This document shows positions 34,533 to 44,809 of a DNA stretch of 64,000 nt, piece after piece. This stretch comes from Metabacillus litoralis (GTDB lineage: Bacteria > Bacillota > Bacilli > Bacillales > Bacillaceae), in contig NZ_CP033043.1 of NCBI RefSeq assembly GCF_003667825.1, forward strand, positions 4,968,501-5,032,500, read 5' to 3'. Position 1 is the first letter of the stretch; each line of letters opens with the position of its first letter. A model generated the notes under the pieces. It had not been told where the DNA came from. It ran no database searches and worked only from the letters and a program-made list of their open reading frames with translations. Made by a program: the position numbers and the translations under genes.

Positions 34533-35315
34533 ATGTCAAAAACAGTCGTATTAAAATGTGGTGGTAGTACCGTTCATCAATTATCAGAAACATTCTTTCA
34601 AAGTTTAAAAGATTTGGTTTCATCAAACTGGCGGGTCATGATTGTCCATGGTGGAGGTCCAGATATTACAAAGATGCTAAAGGCTCTGGAAATAGAAACT
34701 GAGTTCTATAACGGACAACGAAAAACAACAGAGGATGTATTAGAAATTGCTGAAATGGTGCTAGCTGGTAAAATTAATAAACATCTGACAAATCTTCTTC
34801 AGCAAAAAGGGTTCAACTCGATCGGAGTATCAGGTACTGATGGTGGACTTTTACAAGCGGAATATTTGGATAAAGAGAATCTGGGATTGGTAGGAAAAGT
34901 AACCTCAGTTCAGACGTCAGCTGTATCTTTATTAATGGATCATGGATATATACCGGTTGTTGCGCCACTGGCACGCACTGTGACAAACGAGACTCTAAAT
35001 GTGAATGCCGATTTAGCTGCAGCAGCTATTGCAAATGGTGTAGGAGCTGAAAAGTTTTTATTTGTAACGGATGTACCAGGAATTATGGATCAAAACAAGC
35101 AGGTGATTGAAACCATTACACCTGAAGAAATCTCCGAACTGATCGAAAAAGAGGTCATTACAGGGGGAATGATTCCAAAGGTTGAGTCAGCTGTAGCCAC
35201 TTTATCTGACATTTGTCAGGAGGTTATGATTGTAAGTGGAAGCGAGGCCTTTGTTGAGAGCGGTATATTTAAAGGAACAAAAATTGTAAGTGAAGGGGAG
35301 GTTTTGAAATCATGA
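34533..35315 (+). CDS. argB: Acetylglutamate kinase
   Basis: Phosphorylates N-acetylglutamate, the second step of ornithine synthesis. The 260-residue amino-acid kinase has [10 protein letters not shown] (phosphate-binding Lys and glycines), [12 protein letters not shown] and, late, [12 protein letters not shown]. The short form without the N-terminal helix of arginine-inhibited kinases suggests it is not arginine-feedback controlled; this is an inference from family structure. The ATG has GGGAG upstream. Its stop overlaps the argD start (ATGA). Confidence 0.95.
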   Translation: MSKTVVLKCGGSTVHQLSETFFQSLKDLVSSNWRVMIVHGGGPDITKMLKALEIETEFYNGQRKTTEDVLEIAEMVLAGKINKHLTNLLQQKGFNSIGVSGTDGGLLQAEYLDKENLGLVGKVTSVQTSAVSLLMDHGYIPVVAPLARTVTNETLNVNADLAAAAIANGVGAEKFLFVTDVPGIMDQNKQVIETITPEEISELIEKEVITGGMIPKVESAVATLSDICQEVMIVSGSEAFVESGIFKGTKIVSEGEVLKS

Positions 35316-36472
35316 GTTATTTATTCCCTACGTACGCAAGATGGGATGTAACGATTAAAGAAGCAAAGGGCTCATGGGTTACTGATGAGAATGATAAAAA
35401 GTACTTAGATTTTATCTCCGGTATTGCTGTTTGTAACTTAGGGCATGCAAATGAGGATGTGACGGCTGCGGTCGAGGAGCAGTTAACAAAGTATTGGCAT
35501 ATGTCAAATTTATTTCATCAGCCAATTCAAGAGGAAGTAGCCAAGCTCTTAGTTAACTCAACTGAAGGAGATGCTGTTTTTTTCTGTAACAGTGGGGCAG
35601 AAGCAAACGAAGCTGCAATCAAACTAGCACGCAAGCACACTGGGAAAACAAAGATTGTAACCTTTTTACAATCGTTTCATGGCAGAACTTTCGCAACAAT
35701 GTCAGCAACAGGTCAGGAAAAAATTCAACAAGGATTTGGACCCTTGCTTGAAACATTTCAATATTTACCATACAACAATTCTAATGCGTTAGATGAGCTT
35801 GAAGACGATGTAGCAGCAATTATGCTAGAAGTGGTTCAAGGTGAAGGTGGAGTTGTTCCAGCACAGCAAGAATTTCTTCAAAAAGTAACGGAAACGTGCA
35901 ACCGTATCGGAGCATTATTAATCATTGATGAAGTTCAAACTGGTATTGGTCGTACAGGAAAACCATTTGGTTATCAACATTATGGAATTTCACCTGATAT
36001 TATCACTTCTGCAAAAGGGCTCGGCAGTGGCTTACCGGTCGGAGCAATGATCGGAAAGCAGTCTTTGATTGATACCTTTCAAGCGGGAAGCCACGGTTCT
36101 ACTTTTGGTGGTAATCCAATTGCCATGGCAGCTGCAAAAGCTACAATTACCAAAATCTTTGAAGAAAATTTTCTTAAAGAAGTGGAAGAAAAAAGTAACT
36201 ATCTGCTTGGCAAGTTGAATACTGTAATAGGAGCTCATTCCCTAGTGAAAGAAATTCGCGGTAAAGGCTTATTACTAGGAATAGAATGTAAGGAACAAGT
36301 TGGAGAGATTATTAATCAGCTTAGAGAAAAGCAATTACTTGTTTTGCCAGCTGGACCAAATGTGGTCCGATTACTTCCTCCATTAACAGTGTCGTATGAG
36401 GAGATTGATACAGCGATTGAAACAATAGCAAGTGTGTTTTCTTCAGTCGAGCAATCCGTAGGTGCGCAATAA
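35312..36472 (+). CDS. argD: Acetylornithine aminotransferase
   Basis: PLP-dependent class III aminotransferase, converting N-acetylglutamate semialdehyde to N-acetylornithine. The 386-residue protein carries [18 protein letters not shown], the PLP-aspartate in [14 protein letters not shown] and the PLP-lysine in [14 protein letters not shown]. The start ATG overlaps the argB stop by four bases (ATGA), coupling translation. A 118-bp gap with an ARG-box-like site separates it from carA, allowing an internal promoter. Confidence 0.95.
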   Translation: MSYLFPTYARWDVTIKEAKGSWVTDENDKKYLDFISGIAVCNLGHANEDVTAAVEEQLTKYWHMSNLFHQPIQEEVAKLLVNSTEGDAVFFCNSGAEANEAAIKLARKHTGKTKIVTFLQSFHGRTFATMSATGQEKIQQGFGPLLETFQYLPYNNSNALDELEDDVAAIMLEVVQGEGGVVPAQQEFLQKVTETCNRIGALLIIDEVQTGIGRTGKPFGYQHYGISPDIITSAKGLGSGLPVGAMIGKQSLIDTFQAGSHGSTFGGNPIAMAAAKATITKIFEENFLKEVEEKSNYLLGKLNTVIGAHSLVKEIRGKGLLLGIECKEQVGEIINQLREKQLLVLPAGPNVVRLLPPLTVSYEEIDTAIETIASVFSSVEQSVGAQ

Positions 36473-36474
36473 GA

Positions 36475-36512
36475 CAGTATTTTTTTTGCTAGTAATTGAA
36501 TAAAAATACTGT
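36475..36512. promoter_or_regulatory. ARG-box-like site in the argD-carA gap
   Basis: AATTGAATAAAAATACTG (36494-36511) is close to the recalled Bacillus ARG-box consensus. It is also the right arm of an inverted repeat CAGTATTTTT/AAAAATACTG (36475-36484 and 36503-36512). It could serve AhrC binding or weak attenuation. Confidence 0.5.
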
Positions 36513-36590
36513 ATATTTAATAATTATCCACACGCTAATAGGTGGGCGTTTCCACTAGTAGAGAACTATAGACAAACGAGGTGTAAACAG

Positions 36591-37661
36591 ATGAAAGGAT
36601 ATCTCCATTTAGAGGATGGATCAGTGTATAACGGGACACTTGAACATGGCTCCTCGGAGGACATTAACGGTGAAATTGTATTTTTTACAGGAATGACGGG
36701 TTATCAGGAAGTATTAACAGATCCTTCCTATAAAAATCAAATTGTTGTATTTACGTATCCTCTTATTGGAAATTACGGGATTAACATAAGTGATGATGAA
36801 AGTAAAAAGCCGCAAGTAAAGGCGGTAGTTATCTATGAAAATACGACAAATTATTCACACTATGAAGCGCAATACAGCTTTAAGGAGTATCTAGAAAAAT
36901 GGAATATTCCAATCATTCACCACGTTGACACACGTGCTGTTGTGAAGAAAATTAGAAATCATGGATCAATGGCGGCTACGATCTCAACAACCTTAAACCA
37001 AGAAGAACAGCCTTGTGCAATCTTCGAAGATGGAGTTTTTGAGGTTGTATCCGATCAGCTTGAAACTTATGGTGAAGGTGAAAAACATATTGCTTTAGTT
37101 GATTTCGGCTTTAAAAAATCAATTTTAACAGCCCTTTTAAATAGAGGTTGTAAAGTAACAACCGTTCCTTTTAAAATGATCGACAAAGTTGCTGATCTTA
37201 AACCTGACGGAGTCCTTTTATCAAATGGACCAGGAGATCCAGAGCAACTAGCAAACTATTTTTCACAAATTAAGAAAGTCGTTGCTGCGCACCCAACATT
37301 AGGTATTTGCTTAGGTCATCAGTTAATTGCCCTGTCATTTGGTGCAAAAACGAAAAAGCTTCTGTTTGGACATAGAGGAGCTAACCAGCCAGTATATGAT
37401 GTGAAAACAAACAAAGTGTTTATGACCTCGCAAAATCACAGCTATGTTGTGATGAAAGATAGCTTAAAAGAAACAGAGTTAGATATGCGTTTTTATCATA
37501 TTAATGATGATTCAATCGAAGGATTATCACACAAGAACTTACCAATTATTACAGCACAATTTCATCCAGAGGCACATCCAGGACCTTCAGATAGTGAATG
37601 GATTTTTGATGAATTTTTAGATTTAGTCGCTGCTGCAAAAGGAGATATACTTTATGTCTAA
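36591..37661 (+). CDS. carA: Carbamoyl-phosphate synthase, small (glutaminase) subunit, arginine-type
   Basis: Hydrolyses glutamine and passes ammonia to CarB. The 356-residue subunit has an N-terminal CarA domain (TGMTGYQEVLTDPSYKNQIV) and a class I glutaminase with catalytic Cys in GICLGHQLIALSFG and the His/Glu pair in QFHPEAHPGP. Location inside the arg operon marks it as the arginine-specific enzyme rather than the pyrimidine PyrAA. The ATG has GAGGTG upstream. It overlaps carB by 8 bases. Confidence 0.95.
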   Translation: MKGYLHLEDGSVYNGTLEHGSSEDINGEIVFFTGMTGYQEVLTDPSYKNQIVVFTYPLIGNYGINISDDESKKPQVKAVVIYENTTNYSHYEAQYSFKEYLEKWNIPIIHHVDTRAVVKKIRNHGSMAATISTTLNQEEQPCAIFEDGVFEVVSDQLETYGEGEKHIALVDFGFKKSILTALLNRGCKVTTVPFKMIDKVADLKPDGVLLSNGPGDPEQLANYFSQIKKVVAAHPTLGICLGHQLIALSFGAKTKKLLFGHRGANQPVYDVKTNKVFMTSQNHSYVVMKDSLKETELDMRFYHINDDSIEGLSHKNLPIITAQFHPEAHPGPSDSEWIFDEFLDLVAAAKGDILYV

Positions 37662-40600
37662 AAACCAATCAATAAAGAAAATCATCGTAATCGGTTCTGG
37701 CCCAATTGTGATCGGTCAGGCGGCAGAATTTGATTATGCAGGAACACAAGGATGCTTAGCGTTAAAGGAAGAAGGCTATCAAGTTGTCCTTGTTAATAAC
37801 AATCCGGCAACAATTATGACAGATGAGGAATTCTCAGATGTTCTGTACTTTGAGCCTCTAACAGTTGAAAGTCTAACAAACATTATTAATAAAGAAAAAC
37901 CCGATGGCTTGCTAGCTTCACTAGGTGGTCAAACAGGACTGAACTTAGCGATGGAGCTTCACGAAGCTGGTGTTCTTGAAAAATACGGAGTGCAATTACT
38001 AGGTACTTCAATAGAATCAATCCGCAAAGGTGAAGATCGTAACGAATTTCGTCAGTTAATGTACGATTTAAACGAGCCAATACCTGAGAGCTCAATTGTC
38101 ACAACTCTTGGTGAAGCTCTTGAGTTTTCTGAAAAAATCGGCTTCCCAATCATCATTCGTCCAGCTTATACACTTGGAGGAAAAGGTGGCGGAATTGCTT
38201 CGAATCTAGAAGAATTTAAGAAGCTTGTAAAAAGCGGGTTACATGCAAGCCCTATTACACAATGCTTAATTGAAAAAAGCATTGCAGGCTTTAAAGAAGT
38301 AGAGTATGAAATGATACGAGATCATAAAGGTACATGTATTTCTGTATGTAATATGGAAAATATTGACCCAGTTGGTGTTCATACAGGGGACTCAATTGTT
38401 GTTGCGCCATCTCAAACGTTAACAGATCAGGATTACCATATGCTAAGAAGCGCAGCAGTTAAGATCGTTTCAGCACTAGGTGTGGTCGGTGGATGTAACA
38501 TTCAATTAGCTTTAGACCCAAAAAGCAAGCAATACTATGTGATTGAAGTTAATCCACGGGTCAGCAGATCATCTGCTCTAGCATCGAAGGCTACTGGTTA
38601 TCCAATTGCGAAAATCGCTGCAAAGCTTGCAGTTGGTTACACACTTGAAGAATTAAAAAATCCATTAACAATGAGCACATATGCAAGCTTTGAACCAGCA
38701 CTTGATTATGTTGTTGTAAAATTCCCAAGATGGCCGTTTGATAAATTTAATAAAGCGGACCGTAAGCTTGGTACAAAGATGAAAGCAACCGGCGAGGTTA
38801 TGTCTATTGAACGTAATCTAGAAGCTGCTCTTCAAAAAGCGTGTGATTCATTAGAATTAGATAACATTGGAACACATCTACCGGAGTTAGTGACGTTATC
38901 GACAGACGAAATCATTACGTTAATGAAAAAGACCGATGATCGTAGATTCTTTGCTGTAATGGAACTAATTAGAAGAGGAATAACAATTGAGGCAATTCAT
39001 GAAATGACGGAAATGGATCTTTATTTCCTTTCTTGCTTTAAGAAGATTGTTGAGCTTGAGAATCAGCTTAGAGGAAAGTCTCTTGAAACACTAGAAGCTG
39101 ATTTAATAGCTGAAGTAAAGGAAAAAGGTTTCTCAGACCGTACAATCGCCTCTCTCTTAAATGCTCCTGAAGCAAATGTTCGCAAGCTTCGTCTTGACGC
39201 AGGAGTGAAGGCTTCTTATAAATATGTAGATACATGTGCAGCGGAATTTGAAGCACGTACGAACTATTTTTACTCCACTTATTTTGGAGAAAACGAACAG
39301 CCTGAACTGTCAGATAAGAAAAAAATCTTAATTATCGGCTCCGGTCCAATTCGTATCGGTCAAGGAATCGAATTTGATTATAGTGCTGTACATGGAATTA
39401 AGGCTCTAAAGCAATTAGGTTATGAAGCAATCATGATCAATAATAACCCAGAAACAGTGAGTACAGATTTTGAAACAGCTGATCGTCTGTACTTTGAACC
39501 AATAACTCTTGAGCACGTATTAAACATTGTGGATTCAGAAGGTATCGATTCTGTTATTGTACAATATGGTGGTCAAACAGCGATTAACCTTGCGGAACAG
39601 TTAGAAACGGCAGGAGTTCAGTTATTAGGTACAGACACGGAAACTCTTGATTGGCTAGAGGATCGTGATAAGTTTTATCAAATATTAGATAACCTATCCA
39701 TTCCACATGCTGCTGGTTTAACAGCAAACAATGCAGAAGAAGCATTAAAGGGTGCTAATGAGATCGGCTTCCCACTTTTATTAAGACCTTCTTATGTAAT
39801 TGGTGGAAAAGGAATGGTTGTGGTTCATAACGAAGCAACCCTTGCTAAGCTTCTTTCGGAAAATACTAATATGATTTATCCCGTATTGATTGATCAATTT
39901 GTTCAGGGTCTAGAAGGAGAAATTGACTTAATTTCTGATGGTGAAGAAGCTTTTATTCCAACTTATATTGAGCATGTTGAGCCAGCAGGTGTTCATTCAG
40001 GTGACAGCTTAGCGATTTTACCTTCTCAAAATTTAACGGATAAAAATAAACAGGTAATTGCTGATTATGCTAATGCCCTAGTGAAAAAGCTTAACTATCG
40101 TGGCATTATGAATATCCAATTTTTAGTAAATGGTGAAGATATTTATGTGCTTGAGGTAAACCCGCGTGCAAGTAGAACCGCACCGGTTATTAGTAAAGTA
40201 ACAGGTATTCCAGTAATTAAGCATGCAACGCATTTATTGTGTGGGAAAAAATTAAAAGAGCTGCAAATTCAACCATCAGAACAATCCAATATGGTAGCTG
40301 TTAAGTACCCAGTCTTCTCAAGTCATGCTCTTCATGATGTAGATATCACATTAGGGCCGGAAATGAAGGCAACTGGTGAAGGAATGTGTGTGGGCAAAGA
40401 ATTAAAGAGTATTTACCGTAAAATTTTCAAAAAAGAGCTAGAAAATGTAACAAGTGTTTATTTTGATATAAAGAATGAAGAGGCGCTCAAGACCGCAAAA
40501 GAAGCAGGTCTTAACGTTGTAACAAGTGATTATCAAACATGGGTTGAGGGAGAAAAAGGGATTTTTGTATCCCTTGTTGATAGTGAAGAAGCAAAGCTAG

Positions 40601-40743
40601 AACGTCAGCAAGCATTAGAAAAAGGCATGATCTTATTTACAAACCTTGCTACGTATTATGCGTGTATAGATAGCCTCTCAGCATTGGATGAGGACGTATC
40701 TTCTATTCAACAACTCACCAAGCCGTTAATAAAGAATGTATAA
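37654..40743 (+). CDS. carB: Carbamoyl-phosphate synthase, large subunit, arginine-type
   Basis: Makes carbamoyl phosphate from bicarbonate, ammonia and two ATP. The 1029-residue protein is duplicated: N half with GSGPIVIGQAAEFDYAGTQG and C half with GSGPIRIGQGIEFDYSAVHG, each followed by an ATP-grasp domain (IRPAYTLGGKGGG; LRPSYVIGGKGM). The C-terminal allosteric domain (about 930-1029) is short, as in the arginine-specific Bacillus form. Start ATG inside the end of carA, with AAAGGAG upstream. Confidence 0.96.
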   Translation: MSKNQSIKKIIVIGSGPIVIGQAAEFDYAGTQGCLALKEEGYQVVLVNNNPATIMTDEEFSDVLYFEPLTVESLTNIINKEKPDGLLASLGGQTGLNLAMELHEAGVLEKYGVQLLGTSIESIRKGEDRNEFRQLMYDLNEPIPESSIVTTLGEALEFSEKIGFPIIIRPAYTLGGKGGGIASNLEEFKKLVKSGLHASPITQCLIEKSIAGFKEVEYEMIRDHKGTCISVCNMENIDPVGVHTGDSIVVAPSQTLTDQDYHMLRSAAVKIVSALGVVGGCNIQLALDPKSKQYYVIEVNPRVSRSSALASKATGYPIAKIAAKLAVGYTLEELKNPLTMSTYASFEPALDYVVVKFPRWPFDKFNKADRKLGTKMKATGEVMSIERNLEAALQKACDSLELDNIGTHLPELVTLSTDEIITLMKKTDDRRFFAVMELIRRGITIEAIHEMTEMDLYFLSCFKKIVELENQLRGKSLETLEADLIAEVKEKGFSDRTIASLLNAPEANVRKLRLDAGVKASYKYVDTCAAEFEARTNYFYSTYFGENEQPELSDKKKILIIGSGPIRIGQGIEFDYSAVHGIKALKQLGYEAIMINNNPETVSTDFETADRLYFEPITLEHVLNIVDSEGIDSVIVQYGGQTAINLAEQLETAGVQLLGTDTETLDWLEDRDKFYQILDNLSIPHAAGLTANNAEEALKGANEIGFPLLLRPSYVIGGKGMVVVHNEATLAKLLSENTNMIYPVLIDQFVQGLEGEIDLISDGEEAFIPTYIEHVEPAGVHSGDSLAILPSQNLTDKNKQVIADYANALVKKLNYRGIMNIQFLVNGEDIYVLEVNPRASRTAPVISKVTGIPVIKHATHLLCGKKLKELQIQPSEQSNMVAVKYPVFSSHALHDVDITLGPEMKATGEGMCVGKELKSIYRKIFKKELENVTSVYFDIKNEEALKTAKEAGLNVVTSDYQTWVEGEKGIFVSLVDSEEAKLERQQALEKGMILFTNLATYYACIDSLSALDEDVSSIQQLTKPLIKNV

Positions 40744-40776
40744 ATATTAAATAGAGATGAAAGGAAGTGGGCAAGC

Positions 40777-41715
40777 GTGAGTTTAAAGCTTAAAGAAAAG
40801 ACGATACAAAAAAGAGACTTTTTAACATTACTTGATTATAGCCAGCAGGAGATTCTAGACTTAATTGAAGATGCTTTTAAGTTAGAAGAAAATCCGCTTC
40901 AGCCAGTGTTACAAGGTAAAACACTAGCGATGATTTTTGAAAAATCGTCAACTAGAACTCGTGTGTCATTTGAAACAGGAATGCTTCAATTAGGAGGCCA
41001 TGCTTTATTCTTAAGCAGCCAAGACCTTCAACTAGGAAGAGGAGAGCCTGTATCAGACACAGCAAAAGTACTTTCTGGATATGTAGATGCCATCATGATT
41101 CGTACATTTGGTCATGATAAGATCGAAGAATTAGCTAAGCACGCAAGCATTCCAGTAATCAATGGTTTAACAGATCTTTTCCATCCTTGCCAGGCACTTG
41201 CTGATTTAAAGACAATTTACCGCCTGAAAGAGAAATTTGTTGGCGTCAAAACAGCTTACTTAGGTGATGGAAACAATGTTGCACATTCTCTTATGATTGC
41301 TGCTGCCAAAGTGGGAATGGACTTTTCCTTAGGTTGTCCAAAAGGATATGAACCAAACCAAGCTGTTGTGGAAAAAGCTCAGGAGCTTGCCACTGAGACA
41401 GGTGCAAAAATTACAATCACAAATGACCCGATTGAAGCGGTCAAAGATGCCGATATCATCTATACAGATGTATGGGCGAGCATGGGGCAAGAAAGTGAAC
41501 AACAAGAACGTCTTGTTGCATTTAAAGACTTCCAAGTAAACGATGAACTAGTAAAGCATGCAAAGAATGACTACAACTTCCTGCACTGCTTACCAGCACA
41601 TCGCGAAGAAGAAGTAACAGCATCCATTATCGACGGCGAGCATTCAGCTGTATTCGAGCAAGCAGAAAACCGTCTGCATGTTCAAAAGGCGTTGCTAGTG
41701 AAATTGTTAGGATAG
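40777..41715 (+). CDS. argF: Ornithine carbamoyltransferase
   Basis: Joins carbamoyl phosphate and ornithine to give citrulline. The 312-residue protein has the carbamoyl-phosphate loop [13 protein letters not shown] (STRTR), the [10 protein letters not shown] motif and the ornithine-site HCLPAHR near the C terminus. The start is GTG at 40777 with AAAGGAAG about 9 bases upstream. Last gene of the arginine operon, followed by a strong terminator. Confidence 0.96.
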   Translation: MSLKLKEKTIQKRDFLTLLDYSQQEILDLIEDAFKLEENPLQPVLQGKTLAMIFEKSSTRTRVSFETGMLQLGGHALFLSSQDLQLGRGEPVSDTAKVLSGYVDAIMIRTFGHDKIEELAKHASIPVINGLTDLFHPCQALADLKTIYRLKEKFVGVKTAYLGDGNNVAHSLMIAAAKVGMDFSLGCPKGYEPNQAVVEKAQELATETGAKITITNDPIEAVKDADIIYTDVWASMGQESEQQERLVAFKDFQVNDELVKHAKNDYNFLHCLPAHREEEVTASIIDGEHSAVFEQAENRLHVQKALLVKLLG

Positions 41716-41726
41716 TACTTATATAA

Positions 41727-41767
41727 GAAGGCGTGTTAACTGGTTTTGGTTAACACGCCTTTTTTGG
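41727..41767 (+). terminator. Terminator of the arginine operon
   Basis: AAGGCGTGTTAAC and GTTAACACGCCTT arms, then TTTTT. Confidence 0.95.
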
Positions 41768-41860
41768 GGGATTTGGGAGCGTAGATGTTGAGGGGTACTA
41801 CTACTTGGTTGGTGGTTAGCTTTTTAAAGGAGTAGGGGAAGATGGTGAGATCAGAGAAAG

Positions 41861-43022
41861 GTGTTTTGATAATGGGCGAATTAAGACATGAGAAGGGATT
41901 GAGAGGAAGGATGAGTCTCGATACTGTGGGAATCTGGACAGAAGAAGGGAGTAGGAGAAGAAATGAGTCTCGATAGTGCGGGAATCGGGACAGAAAAAGG
42001 GATGGAGAAGAGAAATGAGTCTCGATACTGTGAGAATCGGGACAGAAAAAGGGATGGAGCAGAGAAGTGAGTCTCGATACTGCGAGAATCGGGACAGATA
42101 AAGGGATGGAGCAGAGAAGTGAGTCTCGATACTGTGAGAATCGGGACAGAAAAAGGGATTGAGAGGGGAAATGAGTCTCGATACTGCGTGAATCGGGACA
42201 GAAAAAGGGTTGGATCAGAGAAATAAGTCTCGATACTGCAAGAATTGGGACAGATAAAGGGATGGAGCAGAGAAATAAGTCTCGATACTGCGAGAATCGG
42301 GACAGAAAAAGGGATGGAGCAGAGAAGTGAGTCTCGATACTGCAAGAATCGGGACAGATAAAAGGTTGGATCAGAGAAATAAGTCTCGATACTACGAGAA
42401 TCGGGACAAAAAAAGGGAGAAGGAGAAGAAAAGAGTCTCGATACTGCGAGAATTGGGACAGAAAATGGGTTGGATTAGAGAAATAAGTCTAGATACTGCA
42501 AGAATCGGGACAGATAAAAGGTTGGATCAGAGAAATAAGTCTCGATACTACGAGAATCGAGACAGAAAAAGGGTTGGATCAGAGAAATAAGTCTCGATAC
42601 TGCGAGAATCGGGACAGAAAAAGGGTTGGAGTAGAGAAATAAGTCTCGATACTGCAAGAATCGGGACAGATAAAGGGTTGGATCAGAGAAATAAGTCTCG
42701 ATACTACGAGAATCGGGACAAAAAAAGGGAGAAGGAGAAGAAAAGAGTCTCGATACTGCGAGAATCGGGACAGAAAAAGGGTTGGATCAGAGAAATAAGT
42801 CTCGATACTACGAGAATCGGGACAAAAAAAGGGAGAAGGAGAAGAAAAGAGTCTCGATACTGCGAGAATCGGGACAGAAAAAGGGTTGGATCAGAGAAAT
42901 AAGTCTCGATACTACGAGAATCGGGACAGAAAAAGGGTTGGATCAGAGAAATAAGTCTCGATACTGCGAGAATCGGGACAAAAAAAGGGAGAAGGAGAAG
43001 AAAAGAGTCTCGATCCAGCAAG
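41861..43022. repeat. Tandem array of 22 palindromic repeats, exact 52-bp period
   Basis: GTCTCGAT or a close variant starts at 41915, 41967, 42019, 42071, 42123, 42175, 42227, 42279, 42331, 42383, 42435, 42487, 42539, 42591, 42643, 42695, 42747, 42799, 42851, 42903, 42955 and 43007: 22 units with no length change; a degenerate unit may precede at 41861. Each holds GTCTCGAT-ACTGCGAGA-ATCGGGAC, an 8-bp hairpin with one G-U pair and a CT...AG inner pair. Linkers vary (GGGATGGAGCAG, GGGTTGGATCAG, GGGAGAAGGAG). Frame shifts each unit, so the repetitive ORFs on both strands are not genes. Confidence 0.95.
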
Positions 43023-43120
43023 AATCTGGCCTCAGAAGCAAAACTATCCCAGCATGAGCCGACTGCCGCCTTGTCCGGGTTCGGTACTACTTTAACTTAA
43101 CTCCTATAATCAAACACAAA

Positions 43121-43157
43121 CAAAAAAAAGCGCAAGGTCGCCCTTCACGCTTTTTAA
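43121..43157 (-). terminator. Terminator of uppP
   Basis: On the minus strand AAAGCG-TG-AAGG and CCTT-G-CGCTTT arms around GCGA, then TTTTTTG, at the stop. Confidence 0.8.
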
Positions 43158-43162
43158 TCCCT

Positions 43163-43972
43163 CTATGCAAACAACAAAACCGCAATCCCAACCACAAAGC
43201 AATAAAAAGAAAAGTACTTTAAATTGCCTTTAGCCATAATATTCATGAACCATTTCAGTGAGAAATATGAAGTTACAAGCGCTGCAATAAACGCGATAAT
43301 ATAAGGGATAAGTAATGTGTCTAAATTTGGATCATCCATTAAATCCGTGATACTTAAAATCATCCCCCCAAAGCTAACGGGGATAAAAAGTAAGAAAGAA
43401 AACTTTAGAGCTGTTTCCTGCTTCATACCCAAAGCCATGGCTGCAACAATTGTAGCGCCAGATCGACTAATTCCAGGAATTAGCGCAACTGCTTGAGCAA
43501 AGCCTACAATAAGAGCATCTTTAAGAGTAAGATCTCCATCATTTTTTCTCCCGCGTAGGTTACGGATTGTCCATAATGCAATTCCTGTGATAATCAGGGT
43601 AATAGCTGTTACTTGAATGTGTTTTAGGTGTTTTGAGATTACATCATCAAATAGGAGACCAATGACTCCTGCTGGAATCGTTGCGATAACAAGATAAATG
43701 ATAAATTGAAAGTCATTTTTGCTATGCTTGTCTTTTGTTGATATGTATTTTAACCCATTTACTGTTAATCTTACTAGATCTTCACGGTATATCATTAAAA
43801 CAGCTATTAAAGAAGCTGCGTTAACTAACAATTCAAATGATAATCCTTCAATTTCAAGGCCAAGAAAATGCTGGGCAAAGACTAAATGTCCACTTGAAGA
43901 AATGGGGATTGGTTCCGTAAACCCTTGAAATACTCCTAATAAGAAGTATTTTATGATTAAAAATAGATCCAA
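43163..43972 (-). CDS. uppP: Undecaprenyl-diphosphatase (BacA/UppP family)
   Basis: Integral membrane phosphatase that recycles undecaprenyl pyrophosphate for cell-wall synthesis and confers bacitracin tolerance. The 269 residues form about eight membrane segments. The two conserved motifs are present as [18 protein letters not shown] (about 15-32) and the second repeat's [26 protein letters not shown] differs from the more common EFLPISSTGH and marks the divergent Bacillus subgroup. The start is a TTG at 43970-43972 with GGAGG 8 bases upstream; the only nearby ATG is out of frame. Confidence 0.92.
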   Translation of the reverse strand: MDLFLIIKYFLLGVFQGFTEPIPISSSGHLVFAQHFLGLEIEGLSFELLVNAASLIAVLMIYREDLVRLTVNGLKYISTKDKHSKNDFQFIIYLVIATIPAGVIGLLFDDVISKHLKHIQVTAITLIITGIALWTIRNLRGRKNDGDLTLKDALIVGFAQAVALIPGISRSGATIVAAMALGMKQETALKFSFLLFIPVSFGGMILSITDLMDDPNLDTLLIPYIIAFIAALVTSYFSLKWFMNIMAKGNLKYFSFYCFVVGIAVLLFA

Positions 43973-44110
43973 TTTAACATCCTCCGTTCATGAGATTTAC
44001 AATCCTTTACCATTTAACTACAGGTTTGGAATCCTGTAAAGAACTTTTCTGAACTCATGAAATTGGTCCTAGTGGAGATACTATGAGTAAGCAAGGGAGG
44101 AGGAGTTAAA

Positions 44111-44290
44111 ATGGGCCAACAACATCGTTTTAGAGCTGGTCAAAAAGCACCTAATAATGGAATGTATGTAGAAATAGGTGAATCAGGGGACAACGTAAAA
44201 AACCCTGGTCAAATTAAATTAAAAGCGGGAGATCGTTTCCCAGAAACAGCCAACCATAATCGTCAGTGGACATATAAAAGAAAGCCTTAA
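44111..44290 (+). CDS. yjzC: YjzC-family small protein, 59 aa
   Basis: A 59-residue protein (MGQQHRFRAGQKAPNNG ... GDRFPETANHNRQWTYKRKP) of the Bacillus YjzC family, function unknown. Its GQKAPNNGMYVEIGE and FPET motifs resemble small YjzC-like proteins. A near-perfect GGAGGAGG lies 7 bases before the ATG. It has its own promoter region and terminator and sits next to yjzD as in B. subtilis, which supports the call. Confidence 0.85.
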   Translation: MGQQHRFRAGQKAPNNGMYVEIGESGDNVKNPGQIKLKAGDRFPETANHNRQWTYKRKP

Positions 44291-44310
44291 TGATTTAGCT
44301 TTCAATGAAA

Positions 44311-44343
44311 CAAAAAACCCTACTTTTAAGTAGGGTTTTTTGT
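44311..44343. terminator. Bidirectional terminator between yjzC and yjzD
   Basis: AAAAAACCCTACTT and AAGTAGGGTTTTTT arms, with T-runs in both directions between the convergent genes. Confidence 0.93.
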
Positions 44344-44359
44344 CTTTTAGTCGAATCAT

Positions 44360-44551
44360 TTAATGATGGTCGTGGTTTGGAACTGGCTCGCTAGGAATTA
44401 ATTCCGCAATGATAAAGATGACAACGGTTGCAATCACAGCAAGTGTCGTTGAAACCATAAAATCATAATGACCACCTGTCATAGAGTTAACTACATATGA
44501 CGCCATATGTATTAATAAAAAAGTCCAAAAAAATGTCCAAAAGAAACGCAT
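44360..44551 (-). CDS. yjzD: YjzD (DUF2929) small membrane protein
   Basis: A 63-residue protein with two membrane helices (about 4-25 and 31-52) and a His-rich tail, NHDHH. It matches the DUF2929/YjzD family of unknown function. The chosen ATG at 44549-44551 has GAGGTG 6 bases upstream; a GTG three codons earlier overlaps that site and was not used. Convergent with yjzC and divergent from yjaU. Confidence 0.82.
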   Translation of the reverse strand: MRFFWTFFWTFLLIHMASYVVNSMTGGHYDFMVSTTLAVIATVVIFIIAELIPSEPVPNHDHH

Positions 44552-44809
44552 ATCGTTCACCTCTATTTCCAGACGAATTCTTACTATATATTATCACAAT
44601 ATCTTTCAATAATAAAAGAACCTTTTTTAATTGTTCATAAACTCTACAAATCCTGCATGAAATAATAAAACAAATTATTTATAAAACGGTTGAATAGGTT
44701 GGATTCGTCTATATTTACACGAATAGTGATACAGTCCCATTCTTTTTGTGTGTTAAGACATACATTATAAAGAAGAAAAGTCACAAAAGAGAAAGGTGGT
44801 GGGCAAGTG

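Noticed and set aside
41915..43014. CRISPR array
   Set aside because: Units are contiguous 52-bp repeats without unique spacers, the conserved part is only a short hairpin, and no cas genes are present in the window.
41881..43057. Several open frames on both strands (60-154 codons) across the second array, encoding repetitive Ser/Phe/Pro-rich or Arg/Lys-rich peptides
   Set aside because: The unit is 52 bp, so the frame shifts every unit; the ORFs arise from a lack of stops in the repeat, appear on both strands at once and have no ribosome sites.
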